Of a stretch of 64,000 bases of DNA, positions 43,993 through 53,098 are shown in pieces. The notes beneath the pieces are model-generated. The model did no database searches, had not been told where the DNA came from, and worked only from the letters and a program-made list of their open reading frames with translations. Source of the stretch: Peribacillus sp044761665 (lineage in GTDB: Bacteria > Bacillota > Bacilli > Bacillales > DSM-1321); NCBI RefSeq assembly GCF_044761665.1, contig NZ_JBIWCW010000003.1:1-64000 (forward strand), read 5' to 3'. The number at the start of each line of letters is the position of its first letter. The first letter of the stretch is position 1. Made by a program: the position numbers and the translations under genes.

Positions 43993-44661
43993 TTAACCTT
44001 CTAGGACAGAATACGTTCCTTCCCCGCCGTGAATCTCGAGGAACATGTCCATCAATGACTTCGTTAGCTGTTCCGCTTCTTTGATTGGCGTCTTCGCTTG
44101 TAAATAAATGATTTGGATGGAATTTTTCGTTTCTTCGGTGACCTTCGTCCGTTCTGAATCGACATAGGGGCTCCCAAACGCGCCGTGATCATCAATGGAA
44201 ACAATCATGTTTTCCATCGAGTTCAACCGGCCGTTCAAGCCGTTATACTTGTCTGTACTTCCGCCGATATCAATCGAGATATCTCCTGTTAATTTGTCGG
44301 TATCATAAATACCGATCGGAACTTCGTATAGAAGCGAGAAGAAATTATTCAAGTCGATGGCCGAATGGATGGGCGTTAAGTAATTCTGCTTTTTGACCCG
44401 GCGATAGAGGGCCTCGACGGAAGGTCGGTAGCGTGATGGGTTTGTTCCAGCTGTTTTGAAAATTTCGCGCCATTCCTTGATACCTGGAAAATCCGTGAGT
44501 TCCTTTTCTTCCAGGTCGAAAAATAGAGCTTCCTGGAATAATTGAAGTCTCCCTTTTACCATTTGCGGTGAGGGGCCGACTTCAATCTTTTTGTATGTAA
44601 TGACCCCCACCTTGAAATCGGGGATTTTGCTGCCGAGATTAGAGGAAATCTTAATTTCCAA
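43993..44661 (-). CDS. B3/B4 tRNA-binding domain protein
   Basis: 222 residues, made up largely of the B3/B4 domain found as an editing domain in the beta subunit of phenylalanyl-tRNA synthetase. WREIFKTAGTNPSRYRPSVEALYRRVKK and DLNNFFSLLYEVPIGIYDTDKLTG are the family core. Free-standing copies may hydrolyse mischarged tRNA; not proven here. Start TTG 44661 follows GGAGGTG with 6 bases between; an in-frame TTG at 44676 overlaps that site. Divergent from queG. Confidence 0.82.
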   Translation of the reverse strand: MEIKISSNLGSKIPDFKVGVITYKKIEVGPSPQMVKGRLQLFQEALFFDLEEKELTDFPGIKEWREIFKTAGTNPSRYRPSVEALYRRVKKQNYLTPIHSAIDLNNFFSLLYEVPIGIYDTDKLTGDISIDIGGSTDKYNGLNGRLNSMENMIVSIDDHGAFGSPYVDSERTKVTEETKNSIQIIYLQAKTPIKEAEQLTKSLMDMFLEIHGGEGTYSVLEG

Positions 44662-44766
44662 GTGATACACCTCCAAAAATGATTGAAATTAGTTTATCAT
44701 AGATACCAATGGTTTGATATGTTACAAGCATCATTGGGTAGAATGAAGAGAACGAAGGTGATAGAA

Positions 44767-45906
44767 ATGGATATGCATGCATTCAAGCAAGAAGTGATTT
44801 TATATAGCAAGGAAATCGGGATCGATAAAATTGGATTTACGTCGGCCACGACTTTCACTGAATTGAAAAGCAGGCTCATCCGGCAGCAGGAGCTGGATTA
44901 TCAGTCCGGTTTTGAAGAAAAAGATATCGAAAAAAGGGTCAGGCCCGAATTGATCTTCGATAAACCGCAATCGATTATTTCGATCGCGCTTGCGTACCCG
45001 TCGAAGTTGAAGAACGCCCCTCAAAGTAAGAAAGGCGAGCGGCGCGGGATTTTTTGCCGGGCTTCCTGGGGAACGGATTATCATACGGTTTTACGTAAGA
45101 AATTGCAACTCCTGGAGGATTTTATCAAAGAGAAAGTCCCAGGGGCCATGGCGAAATCTATGGTCGACACGGGTGAGCTTTCGGACAGGGCCGTTGCTGA
45201 GCGGGCAGGAATCGGTTGGAGTGCTAAGAATAGCATGATCATCACACCGGAATTTGGTTCGTATGTATATTTAGGTGACATGATCACCAACTTGCCGTTT
45301 GAGCCGGATCAGCCGATGGAGGATCAATGCGGCACATGCAATAAGTGTGTGGATGTGTGCCCTACAGGTGCACTTGTGCAGGGGGGGCAATTGAATGCCA
45401 AGCGCTGTATTGCCTTTTTAACGCAGACCAAAGACTTTCTTCCGGATGAGTTCAGGACGAAAATCGGCAACCGGTTGTATGGATGTGATACGTGCCAGAC
45501 GGTCTGTCCAAAAAACAAAGGGATGGATTTTCATTTCCATGAGGAAATGGAGCCGGACCCCGAGCTTGCCAAACCGCTGCTGAAACCTTTGCTCACCATC
45601 TCCAATCGTGATTTTAAAGAGACATATGGTCATGTTTCCGGATCGTGGCGTGGTAAAAAGCCGATTCAACGGAATGCCATTCTGGCACTGGCTCATTTTA
45701 AGGACGAAACGGCATTGCCGGAATTGATCCAGATCATGAAGGAAGACCCGCGTCCCGTACTGCGTGGAACCGCCGCATGGGCGATTGGAAAGATTGGTCA
45801 GGAACAATCGGCATCCATCTTGGAAGAAGCCAGGTTGAAGGAACGTGATGAAGAAGTATTAGCTGAAATTGAAAAAGGACTGCAATTCACGATTACACAG
45901 CAATAG
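44767..45906 (+). CDS. queG: Epoxyqueuosine reductase
   Basis: 379 residues; last step of queuosine synthesis in tRNA, reducing epoxyqueuosine with cobalamin and two [4Fe-4S] clusters. DUF1730 N-domain, then cluster motifs CGTCNKCVDVCP and CDTCQTVCP, and a C-terminal HEAT-like repeat region (PELIQIMKEDPRPVLRGTAAWAIGKIG). The TATGG-type SMVDTGELSDRAVAERAGIG stretch holds the catalytic Asp. ATG 44767 follows GAAGGTGATAG; the frame opens 28 codons upstream. Cobalamin use fits with cobT at 62363. Confidence 0.93.
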   Translation: MDMHAFKQEVILYSKEIGIDKIGFTSATTFTELKSRLIRQQELDYQSGFEEKDIEKRVRPELIFDKPQSIISIALAYPSKLKNAPQSKKGERRGIFCRASWGTDYHTVLRKKLQLLEDFIKEKVPGAMAKSMVDTGELSDRAVAERAGIGWSAKNSMIITPEFGSYVYLGDMITNLPFEPDQPMEDQCGTCNKCVDVCPTGALVQGGQLNAKRCIAFLTQTKDFLPDEFRTKIGNRLYGCDTCQTVCPKNKGMDFHFHEEMEPDPELAKPLLKPLLTISNRDFKETYGHVSGSWRGKKPIQRNAILALAHFKDETALPELIQIMKEDPRPVLRGTAAWAIGKIGQEQSASILEEARLKERDEEVLAEIEKGLQFTITQQ

Positions 45907-45917
45907 TTCGAAGAAAA

Positions 45918-45946
45918 GACCCCGAATAGAAAATTCGGGGTCATTT
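45918..45946 (+). terminator. Terminator after queG
   Basis: GACCCCGAAT-AGAAA-ATTCGGGGTC then ATTT. Confidence 0.8.
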
Positions 45947-45960
45947 CCATTTGGGTGGTT

Positions 45961-46065
45961 GACTGATAAAAAGGCAGAATAGACCGATAAAAGTACCCTT
46001 TTGACCGATAAAATTCCGAAATGGACCGATAAAACTGACAAACAGACCGATAAATGTCCCCGCTC
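45961..46065. repeat. Five-copy direct repeat with exact 21-bp period
   Basis: GACYGATAAAN begins at 45961, 45982, 46003, 46024 and 46045. The ten bases between copies are not conserved. On the minus strand the same DNA reads as a seven-residue FYRSxxx repeat with no stop, because 21 is a multiple of three. Confidence 0.85.
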
Positions 46066-46147
46066 CCGGCAAAGTAGGCATTTTTCATCCTTAATGTAAT
46101 TGTGTTTTTGTCCATGCCCTCCTTCATACACATTAAAAGAGGTGTTT

Positions 46148-47023
46148 ATGAAGGAGGGTTTGATTTTGAGGGAACAGTTGAAACAGCTTTTACAGGAAAG
46201 GGTGGAACTTTACACTTCCGATGAGCATGTACGGGGGGAGGGTAAAATCTATTTGAAAAAGGAAGCGTTGAAGAAACATTCTACGGAAATTGTACGTGTG
46301 AATGCTGCTGGAAAGGTTCACTCGGAGCGGCATGAAGGAGATGTTCAGATCCTTGGCTATCAAGTGCAACTGCAATACTTGATGAAACAGGAGGATGGAT
46401 TTTATATAGAAGAGGAAATGGAAGAAAGGGAAGCAAGGTTCCGGGATGGATATCTAATAGAAGAGCGGGAACTTGAGCCGGGTCTTGACTCTATTGAAAT
46501 CCCGCAAAATTTGGAAGTGGGTTTGGAGCGGCTTTCTTATAGATATGACCGGATGAAGGCGGTTCAGTATGCCGAGCGATGGTGGAATGAATTTAACCCG
46601 GATTATCACAAGTTCACCGATGATTGCACCAATTATATTTCCCAGTGTTTGCATGCAGGGGGCATCCCGATGTGGGGGGCGCCGAACAAAAATAAAGGGT
46701 GGTGGATCAGGGGCAAGAACTGGAGCTATACCTGGACGACTGCTCATTCTTTATATCATTTGCTCAAGGGTGGTAAAGGGATCAGGACAAAAGAAGTGGG
46801 GACGGCACAAGAATTGAACCTCGGTGACATCCTGTGCATCGACTTTGAAGGGAATGGGCGGTTCGACCATAACTTGATTGTGACGTCAAAGGATCAAAAT
46901 GGAATGCCACTGGTGAACGCCCATACGATGAATAGTCGTCACCGGTACTGGACGTATGAGGATTCGTCCAGATATACCCCGAATATCGTCTATAAGTTTT
47001 TCATGATATTAGATGGAGTGTGA
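46148..47023 (+). CDS. yhbB: Amidase-domain protein YhbB-like
   Basis: 291 residues with a C-terminal Amidase_6 domain (about 130-285): AERWWNEFNPDYHKFTDDCTNYISQCL holds the catalytic Cys, and RFDHNLIVTSKD a His. Long charged helical N-part. No signal peptide, so probably cytoplasmic or spore-associated. Placed after queG and before trmL as in B. subtilis (yhbA-yhbB ... cspR), from memory. ATG 46148 has AAAGAGGTG; TTG 46166 has the better AAGGAGG at 8 bases and may be the true start. Confidence 0.83.
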   Translation: MKEGLILREQLKQLLQERVELYTSDEHVRGEGKIYLKKEALKKHSTEIVRVNAAGKVHSERHEGDVQILGYQVQLQYLMKQEDGFYIEEEMEEREARFRDGYLIEERELEPGLDSIEIPQNLEVGLERLSYRYDRMKAVQYAERWWNEFNPDYHKFTDDCTNYISQCLHAGGIPMWGAPNKNKGWWIRGKNWSYTWTTAHSLYHLLKGGKGIRTKEVGTAQELNLGDILCIDFEGNGRFDHNLIVTSKDQNGMPLVNAHTMNSRHRYWTYEDSSRYTPNIVYKFFMILDGV

Positions 47024-47087
47024 TTGTTTTTAGTCTGTTTGTTTAATGCTATAATTAGTTGAAGTTTAAACTAGAGGTGAAAATGAA

Positions 47088-47576
47088 GTGGCTATACATG
47101 TAGTTTTATATCAACCACAGATTCCAGCAAATACAGGCAACATCGCAAGAACGTGCGCAGGAACGGATACACACCTGCACCTTATCCGTCCGCTTGGATT
47201 TTCAACGGATGACAAACAGCTTAAGCGGGCTGGGCTCGATTATTGGGAACATGTTAAGATTCATTATTATGATTCATTGGAAGAGTTTTTTGAGAAGAAT
47301 GCCGGCGGAGAGTTTTATTACTTAACGAAATTTGGTGAGCAACCACATACAACCTTCGATTACAGTGATAAAGAAAGTGAAGTGTTCTTCATTTTCGGAC
47401 GCGAAACGACAGGACTGCCAAAAGAATTGATCAATGAAAATATGGACCGCTGTCTCCGGATTCCGATGACGGATAAAATCCGGTCATTGAACCTTTCCAA
47501 TACGGCCGCCATTTTGATATATGAAGCTTTAAGACAACAGGATTACCGCGATTTGGAATTAAAAAGAGAATATTGA
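47088..47576 (+). CDS. trmL: tRNA (cytidine/uridine-34) 2'-O-methyltransferase TrmL
   Basis: 162 residues, SPOUT methyltransferase. QIPANTGNIARTC is the N-terminal motif, FGRETTGLP the motif 2 loop and IPMTDKIRSLNLSNTAAILIYEALR the knot that binds S-adenosylmethionine. Methylates the wobble ribose of Leu tRNAs in E. coli. GTG start 47088 after AGAGGTGAAAATGAA. Similar to B. subtilis CspR. Confidence 0.93.
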   Translation: MAIHVVLYQPQIPANTGNIARTCAGTDTHLHLIRPLGFSTDDKQLKRAGLDYWEHVKIHYYDSLEEFFEKNAGGEFYYLTKFGEQPHTTFDYSDKESEVFFIFGRETTGLPKELINENMDRCLRIPMTDKIRSLNLSNTAAILIYEALRQQDYRDLELKREY

Positions 47577-47651
47577 TGAGGAATTCGTCAGCGTGGAGGG
47601 GATGCTTCGCTGACGGATATTTCTCCATACATATATTTAGGGGGAAAAGAA

Positions 47652-48401
47652 ATGAATAACATGATCGAGAAAATATTAGACCACCGTTCCGTTCGTTCAT
47701 TTGAGGACAAGTTATTGTCCAAAGAACAGATTTCCACTATTGTCGAGTGTGCTCAGGCAGCTTCGACTTCAAGCTATATCCAAGCATATTCCATCATCGG
47801 GGTGACGGATCCGGAAAAGAAAGCCAAACTTGCAGATTTGGCGGGACCTCAATCATATGTAGAGAATAATGGACATTTATTCGTATTCTGCGCAGATTTA
47901 CATCGTATGGACATGGTTGCAGAGATAGAAGATCAGGATCTTACGGCACCAATTGAAAGTACGGAAAAATTCATGGTGGCCTGCATCGATGCCGCACTCG
48001 CTGCTCAAAATGCGGCGCTTGCTGCTGAATCGATGGACCTTGGCATTTGCTACATCGGTGGCATCCGTAACGATCTTCAGCAAGTTTCGGAAATCCTGGA
48101 CATCCCACATCGTGTCGTCCCTTTATTCGGCCTTGTTGTCGGGTATCCTAAAAAACGTTCAGATAAGAAGCCAAGGCTTCCTATGTCCAATGTATATCAT
48201 GAAAATGGCTATCAAACGGATAAACAGACCTTCATCGGTCAGCTTGAAGCATACAATGAAACGATTTCCAATTATTACGAGATTCGTACTAAAGGAAAGC
48301 GTAAAGAGACATGGACGCAACAAATGGCTGATATGGCGGGCAAGAAGAGCCGTATGTATATGAAGGAATACGTGGAAAAACAAGGAATGAAAAAACAATA
48401 A
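47652..48401 (+). CDS. nfrA: NADPH-dependent FMN oxidoreductase NfrA-like
   Basis: 249 residues, as B. subtilis NfrA1. FMN motif HRSVRSFEDK near the N-terminus, SSYIQAYSIIG, and ESMDLGICYIGGIRND. The enzyme uses NADPH to reduce FMN, nitro compounds and similar acceptors, and the family also includes oxygen-insensitive nitroreductases. AGGGGGAAAAG precedes the ATG. Downstream of trmL, 75 bases apart; a moderate GCGTGGAGGGGATG-centred hairpin lies between. Confidence 0.92.
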   Translation: MNNMIEKILDHRSVRSFEDKLLSKEQISTIVECAQAASTSSYIQAYSIIGVTDPEKKAKLADLAGPQSYVENNGHLFVFCADLHRMDMVAEIEDQDLTAPIESTEKFMVACIDAALAAQNAALAAESMDLGICYIGGIRNDLQQVSEILDIPHRVVPLFGLVVGYPKKRSDKKPRLPMSNVYHENGYQTDKQTFIGQLEAYNETISNYYEIRTKGKRKETWTQQMADMAGKKSRMYMKEYVEKQGMKKQ

Positions 48402-48433
48402 TAAGTGGAATGGACATCCATTTCTCACTATCT

Positions 48434-48468
48434 AACGACCTTGGAAATAATTCCCGGGTCGTTTTTTG
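48434..48468 (+). terminator. Terminator after nfrA
   Basis: AACGACC ... GGGTCGTT and T-run. Confidence 0.8.
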
Positions 48469-48506
48469 TATACCTCTTTACGTCCCATAATAAATGGAAA
48501 AAGTTA

Positions 48507-48566
48507 TTGACAATCTTAACCAATGGAATTATATTATGAAAGTAATAGATAATGATAATCATTTTC
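48507..48566 (+). promoter_or_regulatory. Promoter with near-perfect Fur box
   Basis: TTGACA (48507-48512) and TTATAT (48529-48534), followed by a Fur box at 48548-48566 matching the 19-base consensus at 18 positions. It controls the ABC remnant and the siderophore-binding lipoprotein. Confidence 0.85.
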
Positions 48567-48612
48567 AATCAATTGAACTGAATTGCTTAATTTAAGTAAA
48601 TGGAGGTTAATC

Positions 48613-48795
48613 ATGGTATCCCTATATACATATCATTTGAAATTTGGTTATGGTGAACGATTTATCGTCAAGAATCTCAGTGTAAGAGATTCTTGATGAA
48701 ATTTTATCATTATCGGTACAAATGGAGTGGAAAATCTAAATGACTTAAAGCAATCATCGGATTATACCGCATCAATCAAGGGGAGTCTCTTTAAA
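48613..48795 (+). pseudogene. Remnant of a siderophore ABC transporter ATPase
   Basis: From ATG 48613 (GGAGG upstream) the frame reads VSLYTYHLKFGYGERFIVKNLSV and stops at codon 27. In shifted frames the following bases give IIGTNGV, then SGKS, then LKAIIGLYRINQGESL, that is the Walker A region of a FecE/FhuC-type ATPase in pieces. The rest of the gene is gone. Two or more frameshifts, a stop and a large deletion make it inactive. Confidence 0.75.
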
Positions 48796-48921
48796 AGAAG
48801 TGGAGACTAGAAAGAAAGCAAGAATGAGAAAATGGATTCGAGATCGAAGCCCAAATCGGATGTGATTCTTGAACACATAAGCCCAAGGATACCTATAATC
48901 TATTAAAAGGAGAAAAGGCAA

Positions 48922-49845
48922 ATGAAGAAAATATTCATTCCATTTATACTGCTGTTTGTGTTAATTATTAGTGCTTGTGGTAACGAGACAAAAGAAAAAG
49001 GTAAGGGTTCTGAACCAAAAGAAGATAAATCAGGAACCATCACCTACCAATCTGAAGAAGGACCTGTTGAAGTTCCGGCAGACCCAAAACGTGTGATTGT
49101 GCTTTCTACATATGTTGGTAATGTAATGGCTTTGGATGTAAACCTTGTTGGTGTTGATTCATGGTCTAAAATGAATCCACGTTTCGAGAAGGAATTAAGT
49201 GGTGTTGAAGAAGTATCGGACGAAACTTTAGAAAAAATCATCGAGTTGGATCCGGATTTAATCATAGGCCCATCCACGATGAAGAATGTAGATAAGATGA
49301 AGGAAATTGCACCAACCATCGCTTATACTTATGGAAAAGTAGATTATTTAACTCAGCACGTAGAAATTGGTAAACTGTTAAACAAAGAAAAAGAAGCACA
49401 AGCTTGGGTTGATGATTTTAAGAAACGTTCGCATGCAGCTGGCGAAAAGATTAAAGCAAAAATCGGGGAAGATGCTACAGTTACAGTAATCGAAAACTAT
49501 GAAAAGCAACTATATGTCTTGGCAAATAACTTAGGCCGTGGTACGGAAATCCTTTATCAAGAAATGAAGCTGAAGATGCCGGAAAAGGTAAAAGAGATGG
49601 CATTAAAGGAAGGGTACTATTCATTATCGACAGAAGTGCTTTCTGAATATGCAGGGGATTATATAATCTTCAGCAAAGACTCTGAAGCGGATACTTCCTT
49701 CCAAGGGACAGATACGTATAAAAACATACCAGCCGTTAAAAACAAACGGGTCTTTGAAGCAAACGCAAAAGAGTTCTACTTTAACGATCCAGTAACATTA
49801 GATTTCCAATTGGACTTCTTCGTTGACAGTTTTCTAGGTAAGTAA
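48922..49845 (+). CDS. Iron-siderophore-binding lipoprotein (FhuD/YxeB type)
   Basis: 307 residues. Lipobox ISACG with Cys19. Two-lobed FecB/FhuD fold: PKRVIVLSTYVGNVMAL, LDPDLIIGPSTMKN and KGYYSLSTEVL-like segment. The ending DFQLDFFVDSFLG is typical of FhuD/YxeB, which bind hydroxamate siderophores; ligand inferred only. It lies downstream of a Fur box. The ATPase beside it is a remnant and no permease is in the window, so it must rely on components coded elsewhere. AAAAGGAG precedes the ATG. Confidence 0.9.
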   Translation: MKKIFIPFILLFVLIISACGNETKEKGKGSEPKEDKSGTITYQSEEGPVEVPADPKRVIVLSTYVGNVMALDVNLVGVDSWSKMNPRFEKELSGVEEVSDETLEKIIELDPDLIIGPSTMKNVDKMKEIAPTIAYTYGKVDYLTQHVEIGKLLNKEKEAQAWVDDFKKRSHAAGEKIKAKIGEDATVTVIENYEKQLYVLANNLGRGTEILYQEMKLKMPEKVKEMALKEGYYSLSTEVLSEYAGDYIIFSKDSEADTSFQGTDTYKNIPAVKNKRVFEANAKEFYFNDPVTLDFQLDFFVDSFLGK

Positions 49846-50000
49846 TGGTCATGGGAGCACGCTTAAGAAGCAGGCATTCCTTTGCTCAATAAAAGAAAAG
49901 ATATGGAACAGATGACAAAAAAACTCAACGTTCTACCCTTTATTATTTAAACGGATGGGGAAGTGCCCCCCCTTCGAAAGAAGATGAAAAATCATATAAA

Positions 50001-50033
50001 AAAAGGATCGGCTTAAAGCCGTTCCTTTTTTAA
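50001..50033. terminator. Terminator after siderophore lipoprotein
   Basis: AAAAGGATCGGCTT and AAGCCGTTCCTTTTTT hairpin; also faces the small minus-strand gene. Confidence 0.8.
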
Positions 50034-50040
50034 TGTTTTA

Positions 50041-50136
50041 TTATTTATTTTTCACACCGGGTTTGTCGGCATAACCACCAGTGAAGATGGCGGCTAAAAA
50101 TGCGATGGCAACTGCAATGATAATAACTGTGCCCAT
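50041..50136 (-). CDS. Small single-pass membrane protein
   Basis: 31 residues: MGTVIIIAVAIAFLAAIFTG, then GYADKPGVKNK. One membrane segment and a short charged tail. The ATG at 50136 is preceded by AAAGGGAGG with seven bases between; the longer reading frame upstream has no such site. I do not recognise it. It resembles many small membrane peptides found beside sporulation genes. Confidence 0.7.
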   Translation of the reverse strand: MGTVIIIAVAIAFLAAIFTGGYADKPGVKNK

Positions 50137-50315
50137 GATGTAACCTCCCTTTATCCATATTGTCCCACTTAAGTATAGGCTTAGTATACCCCAATTTTTG
50201 GTGGGTGTGCACGTAATTTTTCTTGTCAGGCGATTTGTCCTCAAATATTCAAGACTTTACAACAAATCTGTAAATAGAAAAGCCGGACTAAGAACGACCT
50301 CTTAGGAAAGTCTGA

Positions 50316-50343
50316 CATGTTTGTCAAACTCGGCGCATAGATT
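50316..50343 (+). promoter_or_regulatory. SigE-like promoter of prkA
   Basis: CATGTTT (50316-50322), 13 bases, CATAGATT (50336-50343); compare the SigE consensus KMATATT-13/14-CATACANT. Confidence 0.6.
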
Positions 50344-50380
50344 TAAGTATTCTCTGAAAGTGATAGGGGGAGGTTCCTAG

Positions 50381-52276
50381 ATGGATATTTTAAAGAAAAT
50401 CGAAAAATTTAGAGAAGATGAACAGAAGCTGAAGTGGGAAGGCACCTTCGCAGAATACTTAGAGATACTGAAAGAAAAGCCATTAGTTGCACAATCTGCT
50501 CATTCACGTGTATACAACATGATCAGAGATGCTGGGATAGAGGAAGTGGATGGAACGAAGAAGTACAACTTTTTCAGTGGTCAGCTGTTTGGACTTGAGG
50601 ATTCATTGGAAAGGCTGATCGAGGAGTATTTTCATCCGGCCGCTAAGCGGTTAGATGTCCGAAAGAGGATCTTGCTTTTGATGGGACCGGTATCAGGCGG
50701 GAAGTCTACATTGGTTTCACTCTTGAAGAGGGGGCTTGAAAGTTATTCGTTAAATGACTCAGGGGCGATTTATGCGATAAAAGGATGTCCGATGCATGAA
50801 GATCCACTGCATCTCATTCCCCAAAATTTGCGGCAGGATTTCTTTGAGGAATATGGCATTCGAGTTGAAGGAAACTTGTCACCGCTGAATGTGATGAGGC
50901 TAGAACAGGAGTATGGAAGCCGGATTGAAGATGTGATGGTGGAACGTATCTTCCTTTCTGAAGATAAACGTGTGGGGATTGGAACATTTAGTCCATCCGA
51001 CCCTAAATCACAGGATATTGCCGACTTGACCGGCAGTATCGATTTCTCGACGATTGCCGAATTCGGTTCAGAGTCAGATCCGCGGGCTTATCGCTTTGAT
51101 GGTGAACTCAATAAAGCAAACCGCGGAATGATGGAGTTCCAGGAGATGCTGAAATGTGATGAGAAGTTTTTATGGCATTTGCTCTCGCTGACCCAGGAAG
51201 GGAATTTCAAAGCGGGAAGGTTTGCATTGATCAGTGCCGATGAACTGATCGTGGCCCATACGAATGAAACGGAATACAAAGCATTCATTTCCAACAAAAA
51301 GAATGAAGCCCTGCATTCCCGGATCATCGTCATGCCGATTCCGTATAATTTAAAGGTGAGCGAGGAAGAAAAGATTTATGAAAAGATGATTCATGAAAGT
51401 GATGTGTCCGATGTCCATATTGCTCCGCATACACTACGGGTGGCGGCCATTTTCAGTATCATGACGCGTTTGAAGGATCCCAAAAAAGGCGACATCGATT
51501 TATTGAAGAAAATGAGATTGTATGACGGGGAAAATGTCGAAGGCTTCAACTCCGCGGACATCAACGAGTTGAAGAAGGAATATCAGGATGAAGGCATGAG
51601 CGGAATCGATCCGCGTTATGTCATCAACAGGATTTCCTCCACAATCATTCGAAAGGAAAATCCTTCTATAAATGCACTTGACGTATTGATGTCGCTTAAG
51701 GCAGGCCTTGACCAACATCCGTCTATTACGAACGAGCTTAGGGAACGGTATTTGAATTTCATCTCGCTTGCGCGTAAAGAATATGACTCGATTGCCAAGA
51801 ATGAAGTGCAAAAGGCATTTGTATATTCCTATGAAGAGTCAGCGAAAATCCTTATGGATAATTATCTTGATAATGTCGAAGCGTACTGCAATAAATCTCG
51901 ACTGCGCGATCCATTGACTGGGGAAGAAATTAATCCAGACGAGAAATTAATGCGTTCCATTGAAGAACAAATCGGCATTTCCGAGAATGCGAAAAAAGCA
52001 TTCCGTGAGGAAATCCTGATCCGAATCTCTGCTTATGCACGAAAAGGAAAACGATTTGATTACAATTCGCATGACCGCTTGCGTGAAGCCATTCAGAAGA
52101 AGCTGTTCGCTGATCTGAAGGATGTGGTCAAAATTACGACTTCAACCAAGACGCCGGACGAAAGACAGCTGAAGAAAGTGAATGAAGTCATCAAGAGACT
52201 GATTGATGAACATGGGTATAATTCGACCTCGGCCAATGACTTGCTGCGCTACGTAGGAAGCTTGCTAAATCGCTAA
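50381..52276 (+). CDS. prkA: Serine protein kinase PrkA
   Basis: 631 residues, full length for PrkA. AAA-type ATPase N-domain with Walker A GPVSGGKST (102-110), and a C-terminal PrkA kinase-like domain. In Bacillus it supports sporulation through SigK and Hpr; whether it acts as a kinase or an AAA protease is debated. A SigE-like promoter lies 38 bases upstream, and GGGGGAGG precedes the ATG. Together with yhbH at 53898 it forms the conserved prkA-yhbH (and spoVR elsewhere) set. Confidence 0.95.
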   Translation: MDILKKIEKFREDEQKLKWEGTFAEYLEILKEKPLVAQSAHSRVYNMIRDAGIEEVDGTKKYNFFSGQLFGLEDSLERLIEEYFHPAAKRLDVRKRILLLMGPVSGGKSTLVSLLKRGLESYSLNDSGAIYAIKGCPMHEDPLHLIPQNLRQDFFEEYGIRVEGNLSPLNVMRLEQEYGSRIEDVMVERIFLSEDKRVGIGTFSPSDPKSQDIADLTGSIDFSTIAEFGSESDPRAYRFDGELNKANRGMMEFQEMLKCDEKFLWHLLSLTQEGNFKAGRFALISADELIVAHTNETEYKAFISNKKNEALHSRIIVMPIPYNLKVSEEEKIYEKMIHESDVSDVHIAPHTLRVAAIFSIMTRLKDPKKGDIDLLKKMRLYDGENVEGFNSADINELKKEYQDEGMSGIDPRYVINRISSTIIRKENPSINALDVLMSLKAGLDQHPSITNELRERYLNFISLARKEYDSIAKNEVQKAFVYSYEESAKILMDNYLDNVEAYCNKSRLRDPLTGEEINPDEKLMRSIEEQIGISENAKKAFREEILIRISAYARKGKRFDYNSHDRLREAIQKKLFADLKDVVKITTSTKTPDERQLKKVNEVIKRLIDEHGYNSTSANDLLRYVGSLLNR

Positions 52277-52510
52277 AAAAACGAAGACCCCTGCCATAAA
52301 ATGGTGGGGGTATTTACTATATAAAAAGAAAATATTGTAAATGATTATCCTTCTTGATATATTTTAGCTGAAGCAGTTATTCTCCGACATTCATGCCTAT
52401 GAACATACTTCGAGCTTCATATAATCAGATGGCGATTAGAAAACGAGAATCCTATAAATGCGGGTTCTGGTAGGTGTAATCATTTCAAGGAATTGATGGA
52501 GGGGTTTCAA

Positions 52511-52837
52511 ATGAGTGTAATGCTTGAATTAAATGATTTGGTTGGTAAAATCAACAATAATCCGGAGCATATTCAACATGAAAAAAATCGGGTTTATCAA
52601 TTTAACATTGAAGATATAGGAGAAGTTCAACTGCTAATTAACAATGGACAGGTCGAAGTGGTCGAAGGGGCGTCAAACGAACCGGAAGTGACATTGAAAT
52701 TATCAGAGAAAAATTTCTCCAAGTTATTAAGAGATGATTTAAATACAACACTCGCCTTTATGACAGGTGGCTTAAAAGTAGATGGAAACATCGGCCTGGC
52801 CTTGAAACTACAGGAGATTGTAAAACGTTATCAATGA
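52511..52837 (+). CDS. SCP2 sterol-binding domain protein
   Basis: 108 residues, all within one SCP2 domain: VQLLINNGQVEVVEG, EVTLKLSEKNFSKLLRDDLNTTLAFMTGGLKVDGN, then a helix. The MTGGLKVDGN step is the SCP2 hallmark. Binds fatty acids or acyl-CoA in relatives. ATG 52511 follows GGAGGGG; the frame opens six codons earlier. Lies between prkA and yhbH with its own terminator. Confidence 0.85.
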   Translation: MSVMLELNDLVGKINNNPEHIQHEKNRVYQFNIEDIGEVQLLINNGQVEVVEGASNEPEVTLKLSEKNFSKLLRDDLNTTLAFMTGGLKVDGNIGLALKLQEIVKRYQ

Positions 52838-52840
52838 AAA

Positions 52841-52882
52841 TACCGAACTCTGCCCTTCATGGGAGAGTTCGGTGTTTTTTTG
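52841..52882. terminator. Terminator after SCP2 gene
   Basis: ACCGAACTCTGCCC-TTCAT-GGGAGAGTTCGGT and T-run. Confidence 0.85.
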
Positions 52883-52888
52883 CATTTT

Positions 52889-53098
52889 CTATTCAGTGAC
52901 ATTCAATCCATATTGTTCGATTAGCGTGACGAGTTGACCTGGTGATAATTTGTCTTCACTATATTCGATCTTAATCTCGCCGTCATCCACGTCGATGATG
53001 GCACGTTCGACGCCGTCCGTATTCAATAGGATAGACTCGAGGTTTAAAATAGGGCCTTCTGTTGTTGCTTCTCTCACATAAAGTGTAGTGGTTGACAT
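52889..53098 (-). CDS. Small hypothetical protein (heavy-metal-domain-like fold)
   Basis: 69 residues with a beta-alpha-beta-beta-alpha-beta pattern: VREATTEGPILNLESILLNTDGVERAIIDVDDGEIKIEYSEDKL in pieces. This looks like a ferredoxin-like HMA fold lacking the metal CXXC. ATG 53098 after AGGAGGTG. No recognised function. Confidence 0.7.
   Translation of the reverse strand: MSTTTLYVREATTEGPILNLESILLNTDGVERAIIDVDDGEIKIEYSEDKLSPGQLVTLIEQYGLNVTE

Noticed and set aside
45798..46133. Minus-strand frame with FYRS repeats downstream of queG
   Set aside because: Half of it is antisense to queG and the repeat follows from the 21-bp periodic DNA; no ribosome binding site. Kept as a repeat finding instead.
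48613..48693. A 26-residue peptide gene
   Set aside because: The following bases continue an ABC ATPase in other frames, so it is the start of a pseudogene rather than a true small gene.
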